NCBI GenBank assembly: GCA_007125435.1
Contig: SLDF01000282.1
Span: 1-12,156 of the forward strand
DNA from: Saprospiraceae bacterium
Lineage (GTDB): Bacteria > Bacteroidota > Bacteroidia > Chitinophagales > Saprospiraceae
Length of the DNA: 12,156 nt
Direction of reading: 5' to 3'
Part shown: positions 6,190-12,156 of the stretch, piece after piece
Layout of the letters: each line of letters starts with the position of its first letter
Position numbering within the stretch: the stretch's first letter is position 1
Notes under the pieces: generated by a model
The model's input: the letters and a program-made list of their open reading frames with translations, nothing else
Told to the model about the DNA's origin: nothing
Database searches by the model: none
Translations under genes and position numbers: made by a program

Positions 6190-7860
6190 ATGAATAAGAG
6201 ACTTCTATTTGTCATTTGTTTTTCCGGTATAGTGTCATGGTTGTCCGGTCAGGCTTCTTTAAATATGGACCTACTGGGTCAATGGGATGATCCAACCCTG
6301 ATAGTCTTTGGCGGACAAAAATACAATGATATATGGGGCTATGCAGCTGATGGTAAAGAATATGCCATCATGGGCTCTATCAGGAAAGTTCATTTTTTAG
6401 ATGTCACAGACCCTGGCAATATAGAAGAAATTGCAGCAATAGAGGCTCCGTCAGGTGTTGGCAATTCGTATTGGAGAGACTATAAGACATACGGCCATTA
6501 CGCCTATGGTGTCGCAGATGTTGGCAATGAAGGTTTACTTGTTTTTGACCTGTCCGATCTGCCAAACTCTGTCACACTAGCCAATCAAATCACGAGCGAA
6601 TTTACCAGGTCTCACAATGTATGGATCGATACACTCACTGGCAGACTCTATGCCTGCGGTGTTAATATTTCTCCGGCAAGGCTTGTTATATATGATCTCA
6701 ATGCAGACCCTGTAAATCCGCCTGAAATCGGAATGCCGCCTCTTCCGGGAGGTTATGTACATGACCTTCATGTTCGCAACAATATCGGCTTTTGTAATCA
6801 CGGCAATAATGGCATGTATGTATACGACTTCACAAACCCTGACAACCCCGCTCTTTTGGGATCCTTGACTAATTATATTGATGCGGGGTACAATCATAGT
6901 TGCTGGTTAACTGACGATGAAAACACTATGGTCTTCTGTGATGAAAATTTTGGCAAGACAGTCAAAACCTGCAGTGTCGAAGACCTGAGCGACATGTTCG
7001 TCATTGATACATTTAGATCTACACTACTAGCTCCAGATCACATCAACAGTATAGCTCACAATCCTTTTATTCTGGGTGACTATGTCTACATAGCTTATTA
7101 CCATGATGGTCTTCAAGTTTATGATATAGCAGACCCGGCCAGCCCATTCAAAGTGGCATTTTACGATACGTATCCTGATAATACCAGTTACTCGGGATTC
7201 AATGGCGCATGGGGAACCTATCCTTACTTACCTTCGGGTAATATCATTACATCCGATATGACGTATGGGCTTTATGTCACCTCATTAAACATTACTTTCC
7301 TGCCGGTTGACATCTTATCATTTCTAGGAAGTAAAGAAAAAAGTGGCATCCGACTGGATTGGCAAGTGGATAATACAAAAGCAGTAAAGACCTTTGAGGT
7401 ACAAAAACTAATAGATGAAAGCTTTGCCAAGGTCGAGGTTTTAGATGTCCAGCCTAGTGATGAAAAGCAAGATTTCTACGCCATAGATCGGAATCCTTTA
7501 GATGGCCTAAATTACTACAGACTCAGGACAGTTTTCAATGACGGTGATTATAACTATAGCAAGCTGATAAGTGTAAGGTGGAATGATGCCGATGCCGATC
7601 AGTATAAGGTCTACCCTTCACTCACCCTCGCTGGTTCTACTATCCATCTAGAGCAAAAAGCACGAGGTGTTAAGGCCATTGATATATATCTTACATCGAT
7701 GAATGGTCAGATGGTTAATCTGGGCCAGCAAATAATCTCTGACAGAGAGCCTCTGCGCATAGAGCTACCGCAAAAACTATCATCGGGTGTCTATGTATTG
7801 AATATTGTAGACAGGGGCAACCCCGGGCTCTCTACACTCCTTAATATAACGATTCATTGA
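6190..7860 (+). CDS. Choice-of-anchor B family protein with T9SS tail
   Basis: A 556-residue secreted protein. Residues 1-21 form a signal peptide (MNKRLLFVICFSGIVSWLSG). Residues ~30-365 carry the choice-of-anchor B repeats, a LVIVD-type beta-propeller-like fold: YNDIWGYAADGKEYAIMGS, VHFLDVTDP, TRSHNVWID, GYVHDLHV, YNHSCWLTDDENT, DHINSIAHNPFI and YDIADPASPF. LPVDILSF (371-378) opens a fibronectin-like module typical of Bacteroidota exported proteins, with WQVDN and YYRLRTVFNDG. Residues ~472-556 (YKVYPSLTLAGS ... LSSGVYVLNIV) are a type A T9SS sorting domain, so the protein should cross the outer membrane and be cell-surface attached or released. The substrate or function is not known for the family. 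The start is the ATG at 6190; an in-frame TTG at 6166 would bury the signal peptide. Confidence 0.88.
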   Translation: MNKRLLFVICFSGIVSWLSGQASLNMDLLGQWDDPTLIVFGGQKYNDIWGYAADGKEYAIMGSIRKVHFLDVTDPGNIEEIAAIEAPSGVGNSYWRDYKTYGHYAYGVADVGNEGLLVFDLSDLPNSVTLANQITSEFTRSHNVWIDTLTGRLYACGVNISPARLVIYDLNADPVNPPEIGMPPLPGGYVHDLHVRNNIGFCNHGNNGMYVYDFTNPDNPALLGSLTNYIDAGYNHSCWLTDDENTMVFCDENFGKTVKTCSVEDLSDMFVIDTFRSTLLAPDHINSIAHNPFILGDYVYIAYYHDGLQVYDIADPASPFKVAFYDTYPDNTSYSGFNGAWGTYPYLPSGNIITSDMTYGLYVTSLNITFLPVDILSFLGSKEKSGIRLDWQVDNTKAVKTFEVQKLIDESFAKVEVLDVQPSDEKQDFYAIDRNPLDGLNYYRLRTVFNDGDYNYSKLISVRWNDADADQYKVYPSLTLAGSTIHLEQKARGVKAIDIYLTSMNGQMVNLGQQIISDREPLRIELPQKLSSGVYVLNIVDRGNPGLSTLLNITIH

Positions 7861-7917
7861 CCCTGGAAGCTAACTTGATAATTTTACAGTTGTAATGTTT
7901 TATTTAGCGATAGCTTT

Positions 7918-8051
7918 GCATCAGCGATGTGAAGTGGTGGCGTAGCGAATGCGGAGCCAGACTCGATGCAGCCACAAGCGGAATCGAGGCCGAACGAATA
8001 GTGAGCCACGGAACGTAGCGACCCGACGACGACAGGAGGAGGGTGATGCCC
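7918..8051 (+). repeat. GC-rich dispersed intergenic element, copy 2
   Basis: The full-length copy runs from GCATCAGCG (7918) to GGGTGATGCCC (8051). It shares the ends and several interior words with copy 1 (GCGTAG, GTAGCGACCCG, GGAGGAGGGTGATGCCC) and, reversed, with copy 3 (GAGCCAGACTC, GAGGCCGA). It sits between convergent genes, 13 bases beyond the stop codon (8065-8067) of the minus-strand membrane protein. A combined role as transcription terminator is possible but unproven. Confidence 0.8.
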
Positions 8052-8064
8052 AAAAAAGTCATAG

Positions 8065-8658
8065 TCACCTTCTTGACATCGAAAAAATCTTCCTGTAAAG
8101 AATGAGTGGGATCATACTGGCTATGCATGCAATAATAACCAGGGATACTAAAGTCACAATGCCGACAGCAGTCTCGTAAGGCTGATGACTTGCGAGCCCT
8201 TCTAAATAGAATGCGATAAACGACACGCCACTATACACACTAGCCAGCATTAATGTAATTCGCATGTCCTGAGGCGAGGTATAAATTAGTTCTTTTAAAG
8301 GTACATTACGACCTAGCTGATAGATGAGGTAAACTGACTTCACAATCACAACAGGGAAAATCCATTTGAGCCACTGATTTGAGATACTCAATGATTCAAA
8401 GATGTAAAATACGCCCATAAGTTGGACTACGGCATAAGCCATCCAGAAAAATATTAATGGTATCGTCGGATAGACAGCATTCAAGCTGATATCCATCGTC
8501 TTTTGAATGTGCTTAACTGTGGTAAAAATTGATCTTACACTTTTAAAATCGACCAGGAAAAATGAGAGCAATACTACACCGGCAACAAGTGGGCTCAAGT
8601 AGTGCAGCATATAAAAAACTAGTGCAGACAGTAAAAAGGTCGTGATATCTTGTTTCAT
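8065..8658 (-). CDS. Unrecognised multi-pass membrane protein
   Basis: A 197-residue hydrophobic protein that I do not recognise. It has five or six predicted membrane segments (residues ~5-36, 61-88, 98-116, 132-154, 162-187), a short basic cytoplasmic loop after the second stretch (KSVRSIFTTVKHIQK) and a basic C-terminus (YRKIFSMSRR). There is no signal peptide, no enzyme motif and no conserved His/Cys/Asp clusters. I chose the ATG at 8658; a TTG at 8667 would add only three residues. It starts 31 bases after the stop codon of the pseudouridine synthase gene on the same strand, so the two are probably co-transcribed. Nothing in the sequence links the products functionally. Confidence 0.7.
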   Translation of the reverse strand: MKQDITTFLLSALVFYMLHYLSPLVAGVVLLSFFLVDFKSVRSIFTTVKHIQKTMDISLNAVYPTIPLIFFWMAYAVVQLMGVFYIFESLSISNQWLKWIFPVVIVKSVYLIYQLGRNVPLKELIYTSPQDMRITLMLASVYSGVSFIAFYLEGLASHQPYETAVGIVTLVSLVIIACIASMIPLILYRKIFSMSRR

Positions 8659-8689
8659 AAGTATCAAAACCTAGAAACAACGACATACA

Positions 8690-9403
8690 CTAATCGTTCA
8701 TGTCTTTGACATTAAAAAACTCCCATCCTTCGCTTTTTGGAGGAGGGCAAGTTATGCTAACCGGCTCTTTTTTGACAGGGTGTTCAAATGACATTCTAAA
8801 TGCATGCAGAAGGATGAGCTTTGAGGGGTGTGCTTTTTTGTACCCATATTTACGATCAAATTTAATGGTACAGCCTATTGCACTCAACTGCGCTCTGATT
8901 TGATGCGGGCGACCTGTTTTAAGGTCAATTTTTAGTAGATTGAGACCGGCATAGTTCATTTTAAGCTCATAGGTCAGTTCTGCCAATTTAGCGTCCGGTG
9001 CTTTTTTACCAGGATTTTGATCCCAGACTTTCACCTTGTTTTTCTTGCCGTCTTTTAAGAGCCAATGTTTCAGTGTGGCTTTATTATCTGGAGGGACAGT
9101 CTCCGTTAAAGCCAGATAGGTCTTCTTTATTGTCCTTTCTTTCATGGCTTTATTCATTCTCTCCAATGCTTTGCTCGTACGTGCGAAGACCACTACCCCA
9201 CTGACCACCCTATCCAGACGATGGATCACGCCCAGGAAAACATCTCCGGGCTTATCATATCTCACTTTTATATAAGCTTTTACGAGGTCTGCAAGGACAG
9301 GTGCATCAGATCCATCACCGTGTACCAGATAGCCGGTCGGCTTGTTTACTGCTATCAGGTGATTATCTTCATAAATAACTTTGAGCTTGGTAAAATCTTC
9401 CAT
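8690..9403 (-). CDS. RluA-family pseudouridine synthase
   Basis: A 237-residue enzyme that isomerises uridine to pseudouridine in rRNA or tRNA. The RluA-family core is intact: VIYEDNHLIAVNKPTGYLVH (9-28), VIHRLDRVVSGVVVFARTSK (59-78) with catalytic Asp D64, KTYLALTE (94-101), and TGRPHQIRAQLSAIG (163-177), followed by the conserved KFDRKYG (181-187). There is no N-terminal S4 RNA-binding domain, which resembles the single-domain TruC/RluA-like branch, but the exact target cannot be assigned. The start is the ATG at 9403; a TATCTTTG -7 match lies 45 bases upstream. It lies 109 bases after the cyclase-dioxygenase gene on the same strand but seems to have its own promoter. Confidence 0.9.
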   Translation of the reverse strand: MEDFTKLKVIYEDNHLIAVNKPTGYLVHGDGSDAPVLADLVKAYIKVRYDKPGDVFLGVIHRLDRVVSGVVVFARTSKALERMNKAMKERTIKKTYLALTETVPPDNKATLKHWLLKDGKKNKVKVWDQNPGKKAPDAKLAELTYELKMNYAGLNLLKIDLKTGRPHQIRAQLSAIGCTIKFDRKYGYKKAHPSKLILLHAFRMSFEHPVKKEPVSITCPPPKSEGWEFFNVKDMND

Positions 9404-9447
9404 CTGTCCGTTTTGAAATGTGTTCTTATTTCCTGTTCTAAAGGGGA

Positions 9448-9455
9448 CAAAGATA
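9448..9455 (-). promoter_or_regulatory. Candidate -7 element (TATCTTTG) for pseudouridine synthase gene
   Basis: An exact TAnnTTTG match on the minus strand, 45 bases before the ATG at 9403. It implies a 5' leader of roughly 35-40 bases, a natural distance. The -33 region has no clear TTG. If real, it separates this pair from the cyclase-dioxygenase gene upstream. Confidence 0.42.
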
Positions 9456-9512
9456 ACATTCTAAATGGACTTCCTTATAGCTTCCTTTATGCAACAAAGG
9501 CGACTTAATCAT

Positions 9513-11555
9513 TCACCTTGCCCTATCGTAGAATATGTGCATCAATACAATATGAGGTGCAGAAATGGCTGCTATGAAAATAAAGATCCAAGGCACTAAG
9601 CCTTCAATATCCCAGGCATATAGTCGACTCATCAGAAATAATAATATAAATAAGACGTAGGCACTCACAGAAAATGGCATGGAGGCCTTAAATAGTTCGA
9701 TAGAAGATATCTCTAGCCCATCCTGTAAATGTCGCCACCCCCTCCAACTATGCAACCCTACAAAATACAGGGCAAAAGCAGGCAGCAATGGCAAAAACAG
9801 CCCACCAGAAACAACCAGAACAGTAATTAGCCATGATGGCTTAGTCCATATAGAGGATAATATACCCGGAAGTACTAAAAGAACAAAACCAATAACACTT
9901 AATTCTACATGATAGTTAATCAGAACATCTGACAATACAAACACCCTGAAGGACTCAAAATATGTCACCGTCTCCACAGGATGCGAAGCCAATAGAAACA
10001 GGAGCAATCCCATGCCATGCATCCAGGCAGTCCAGGGACTATAAACACTCCAATGTAAAGTATCTGTCTCACCAAAGTGCCAAGCAGAGTATATTAAAAA
10101 CAAGACCAGACCCACCAATGGATTGACCAGCCAAACCCCTATAACCACTGCCATGACCAAAAGATAGGTCATAACGAACGACATTAGCTTAGGTGCACTG
10201 GTTTGCCTTCCCAAGCTAAAGACATGATCACAGCTCCCATGTGGTATACCTGGAAAAACAAGCCCTACTAACAATATGGACAACTCCAGACTAGCAGGAG
10301 GGTCATCGACATAACTGTACACACCAATCAACACCCCCATGATAAGCAATGTAACCAGATCGGTCGCCAGCCTCTTGCTATCAGTGAATACAGGTGCCAA
10401 ATAATTAATGTATAAAGACTTAAAAAATGGCCTAAATGGCAATGACCACAGAATGGGAATCTCATTTGCAAGATTAGTCCGCTCATCCAAAAACTCTATA
10501 ACACGCCCCATACTGACCTTTGATAAGAGGCTTGTAAATATAGGTTTACCCCACTGAGGCATCATGTAGAGAATGGTTAATAGTAGACGATCATAAAAAG
10601 CAAAGCGTCCTTCCTGCTTTATCACAGGCAAATCTTGATCTTCTTTAATAGCATGGGCTATTTGCGAAGCATGATCGTACATAGATTTGAAGGCATACCC
10701 TGTCGAAGGCTTTACGGCTCCTCCAGCCGTTCCTATGTGAATGTGACGGTTTTTTAGATGAACATGTGCCTTATCAGGCTGCAAGCCCATAGTCATAGGT
10801 ATCTTTCCCTCCTCTTTTTCCAATATGTTATAATTACACCCGTAGGCGCTCATGTGTATTGACAGCATCCTTTCGGCTTCGTCTTTGGTGATGGCATGCT
10901 TATCAAACCGCGTAACCTCTACAAGCATTTCATCTCGTCCGTAAGGCAGTTCATAAATAAACTGTGTACTACCCTGCTGTGGAATACCAAAGTCCATCAT
11001 GGTAAATGCCTCTTCATTCAGTAAAGCGTTATCCAGTTTTACACGCCATCCATAGAAACTCTGCCAGACCATACCTTCTACTTTTAGCTTCTCTTTCTGA
11101 GATACAGGTATCCGACTGTCAAAAACATATCCACATTGAATAAGCTTATCACCTACAGACACGACTGCTCCATCATCCGAATGCTCGACGTGACCAGCAG
11201 ATGCATAAATCCACTCTACACCATCACAGCCACTCAACGACTGCTTGACGAAATTATAAAAATCTATCCCCGAAATATGATGATAGGTATAAGGCTTCAA
11301 GGATTGTACGTCTCCATCCACGAGGCATGATGACCAGGATTTCGATATCACAGGTGCATATGCCTCAGCTATATCATCTCCATCCCTCGCCCAGAAGCAC
11401 CAGGTCCTGTCATTCTTTTCTTTTGTATCAGGATCGATAATGAGGGCAGTGCGATCTTCGAAGATGCCCTCTATAATGAGCCTATAGACCAACTGCATAC
11501 CAGCCCCACCGGCACCTATTACCACATAATCATATCGGTCATTTATTTTGCCCAT
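9513..11555 (-). CDS. Lycopene cyclase - Brp/Blh dioxygenase fusion
   Basis: A 680-residue protein joining two full-length enzymes. Residues ~1-385 are a CrtY-type lycopene beta-cyclase: Rossmann VVIGAGGAG (11-19), RTWCFW (50-55), ELPYG (202-206), LVEVT (211-215), GTAGG (275-279), KPSTGYAF (282-289) and FLDERTN (355-361). Residues ~398-680 are a Brp/Blh beta-carotene 15,15'-dioxygenase with about nine hydrophobic segments. Its conserved His motifs are GIPHGSCDH (H439), AWHFGETD (H493), LHSWRGWRH (H602, H609) and SAPH (H668). Together they would turn lycopene into beta-carotene and then into retinal at the inner membrane. The junction at ~380-400 is short, with no stop or frame change. The ATG at 11555 is preferred to a TTG at 11561. 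Separate homologues are normally ~380 and ~280 residues, so neither half is truncated. A retinal-binding rhodopsin is expected elsewhere. Confidence 0.92.
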   Translation of the reverse strand: MGKINDRYDYVVIGAGGAGMQLVYRLIIEGIFEDRTALIIDPDTKEKNDRTWCFWARDGDDIAEAYAPVISKSWSSCLVDGDVQSLKPYTYHHISGIDFYNFVKQSLSGCDGVEWIYASAGHVEHSDDGAVVSVGDKLIQCGYVFDSRIPVSQKEKLKVEGMVWQSFYGWRVKLDNALLNEEAFTMMDFGIPQQGSTQFIYELPYGRDEMLVEVTRFDKHAITKDEAERMLSIHMSAYGCNYNILEKEEGKIPMTMGLQPDKAHVHLKNRHIHIGTAGGAVKPSTGYAFKSMYDHASQIAHAIKEDQDLPVIKQEGRFAFYDRLLLTILYMMPQWGKPIFTSLLSKVSMGRVIEFLDERTNLANEIPILWSLPFRPFFKSLYINYLAPVFTDSKRLATDLVTLLIMGVLIGVYSYVDDPPASLELSILLVGLVFPGIPHGSCDHVFSLGRQTSAPKLMSFVMTYLLVMAVVIGVWLVNPLVGLVLFLIYSAWHFGETDTLHWSVYSPWTAWMHGMGLLLFLLASHPVETVTYFESFRVFVLSDVLINYHVELSVIGFVLLVLPGILSSIWTKPSWLITVLVVSGGLFLPLLPAFALYFVGLHSWRGWRHLQDGLEISSIELFKASMPFSVSAYVLFILLFLMSRLYAWDIEGLVPWIFIFIAAISAPHIVLMHIFYDRAR

Positions 11556-11620
11556 TAACAATCAGCTTGTTGATTATTATGTGTAAAACCCAGTGCTTAC
11601 CCATCAGGTTTTCCAAACAG

Positions 11621-11641
11621 AAATATTACATTACAATATTT
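11621..11641. promoter_or_regulatory. Palindrome upstream of cyclase-dioxygenase gene
   Basis: AAATATT (11621-11627), seven bases, then AATATTT (11635-11641): a perfect 7 bp inverted repeat 66-86 bases upstream of the ATG at 11555. Its place and dyad symmetry suit a dimeric regulator binding the promoter of the retinal-forming gene. AT-rich DNA makes such palindromes by chance fairly often, and no TAnnTTTG motif lies beside it. Confidence 0.3.
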
Positions 11642-11686
11642 TACTGCCGACATGCCGATTCAGTATGTTTTCTCAGGAGCTATAGG

Positions 11687-11845
11687 TTTTTGGGCGTGTC
11701 CTTACGGACTGGGCTATCCGCTTGTATTCCTGACTGTCTCATGGGCAGTCACTATGCATCTAGTGGCTTCCTCCGGTCGCCCCTATCTGCATGTTCCTGC
11801 TATCCATTCGCCAGCCACTCATATCACTCCTATCCCTCACGCAGA
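11687..11845 (+). repeat. Structured GC-rich intergenic element (GGGCGTG...ATCCCTCACGC type)
   Basis: It opens with TTTTTGGGCGTGTCC-TTAC-GGACTGGGCTATCCGCTT (small GTCC/GGAC hairpin), has an inner GACTG...CAGTC hairpin at 11732-11750, and closes with TATCCCTCACGCA near 11843. From memory, elements with this opening and closing are common between genes in Bacteroidota; I cannot check this here. It differs from the three-copy element elsewhere in the window and occurs once here. Confidence 0.5.
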
Positions 11846-11989
11846 AGAGTATGGATATTGATGATTAGTGACAAGGGGTAATAGTTCTTACCGAGCGAGG
11901 CAGTAGCCAAACGTATATCCCTCGTAGGTAACCTAGTCGACGGTCGAGCGCCGACATAAACGCAATGCTCTGTAAAGCCTTAACAAAAT

Positions 11990-12018
11990 TTGCAGCTTGA
12001 AGCTTGAGACTTGCAGCT
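11990..12018. repeat. Short direct repeat TTGCAGCT, period 21
   Basis: TTGCAGCT occurs at 11990-11997 and 12011-12018, separated by TGAAGCTTGAGAC, which itself contains related CTTGA/GCTTG words. The stretch lies 19-47 bases beyond the stop codon of the minus-strand gene at 12037. It could be the edge of another dispersed repeat or part of a terminator. Confidence 0.4.
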
Positions 12019-12036
12019 ATCTAATGAAATAAACTA

Positions 12037-12156
12037 TTAAATCCGTTTAGCCCTTTTGTAGGCGACTACCATCTTGACCAATCGATTATAGCTTTCCATA
12101 CCATCATCTATGCCATGGGTTTTGAGGTAGGTATCATAGATAAAATCGCGAGTGCG
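12037..12156 (-). CDS. C-terminal end of an unidentified protein (partial)
   Basis: The minus strand is open from the window edge (12156) to a TAA at 12037-12039, giving 39 residues that read RTRDFIYDTYLKTHG, then IDDGMESYNRLVKMV, then VAYKRAKRI. The charged, amphipathic composition and basic end look like a genuine soluble C-terminus. The frame ends on the same strand as the cyclase-dioxygenase gene and upstream of it. I cannot assign a family from so short a tail. Confidence 0.55.
   Translation of the reverse strand, partial: RTRDFIYDTYLKTHGIDDGMESYNRLVKMVVAYKRAKRI

Larger units (their letters stand above)
11556..12036. other. Non-coding stretch of ~480 bp
   Basis: This is the region between the cyclase-dioxygenase start codon and the stop codon of the next minus-strand gene. 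It holds the AAATATT palindrome, a structured GC-rich element (11687-11845), an unexplained GC-rich stretch (11889-11955) and a short direct repeat near 12000. Two overlapping forward frames stay open across 11567-11881 only because the element lacks stops; their peptides (Cys/Ser/His-rich, or without domain features) do not look real. Confidence 0.6.

Noticed and set aside
11567..11881. Two overlapping forward open frames
   Set aside because: They remain open because the GC-rich structured element lacks stops in two frames. The peptides are Cys/Ser/His-rich or featureless.
1..12156. tRNA, rRNA, riboswitch, phage or defence genes
   Set aside because: I looked through intergenic regions on both strands and saw no cloverleaf, no known riboswitch core and no defence-type protein.

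Overview
The window looks like a chromosomal segment of a Gram-negative member of the Bacteroidota, probably near the Saprospiria. Four things support this: a secreted choice-of-anchor B protein with a type IX secretion (T9SS) sorting tail, a KDO-activating enzyme (KdsB, hence lipopolysaccharide), several upstream matches to the Bacteroidota -7 promoter motif TAnnTTTG, and GC-rich dispersed elements in otherwise AT-rich intergenic DNA. The placement comes from recognising families, not from a database search.

Layout, left to right. Positions 1-317 are non-coding, with a GC-rich dispersed element (copy 1) bracketed by a 49-50 bp direct repeat. Positions 318-2953 (minus) hold an operon of a saccharopine dehydrogenase and a Wzx/MATE-like polysaccharide transporter joined by a TAATG overlap. 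Positions 2954-3655 are a 0.7 kb divergent intergenic region carrying dispersed copy 3, which is split by a ~161 bp near-perfectly centred palindrome. Next come cytidine deaminase (plus, 3656-4138) and kdsB (minus, 4293-5036), which are convergent. Divergent from kdsB are a secreted LysM-LysM-RlpA-like protein (5198-6052) and the choice-of-anchor B protein (6190-7860). Dispersed copy 2 (7918-8051) lies between that gene and a minus-strand pair: a RluA-family pseudouridine synthase and an unrecognised membrane protein. Upstream of that pair on the same strand is a single 680-residue protein that fuses lycopene cyclase to a Brp/Blh beta-carotene dioxygenase (9513-11555). The last ~480 bp before a cut-off minus-strand gene (12037-12156) are non-coding, with another structured GC-rich element and a short repeat.

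The most interesting gene is the cyclase-dioxygenase fusion. In one polypeptide it carries the two consecutive steps lycopene -> beta-carotene -> retinal, which implies a retinal-binding rhodopsin elsewhere in the genome. The other genes are housekeeping (cytidine salvage, LPS precursor, RNA modification, lysine metabolism) or envelope/secreted functions, and no defence or phage module is visible. The most interesting non-coding structure is the three-copy dispersed element, one copy of which has received a MITE-like palindromic insertion. The other two copies serve as empty sites.
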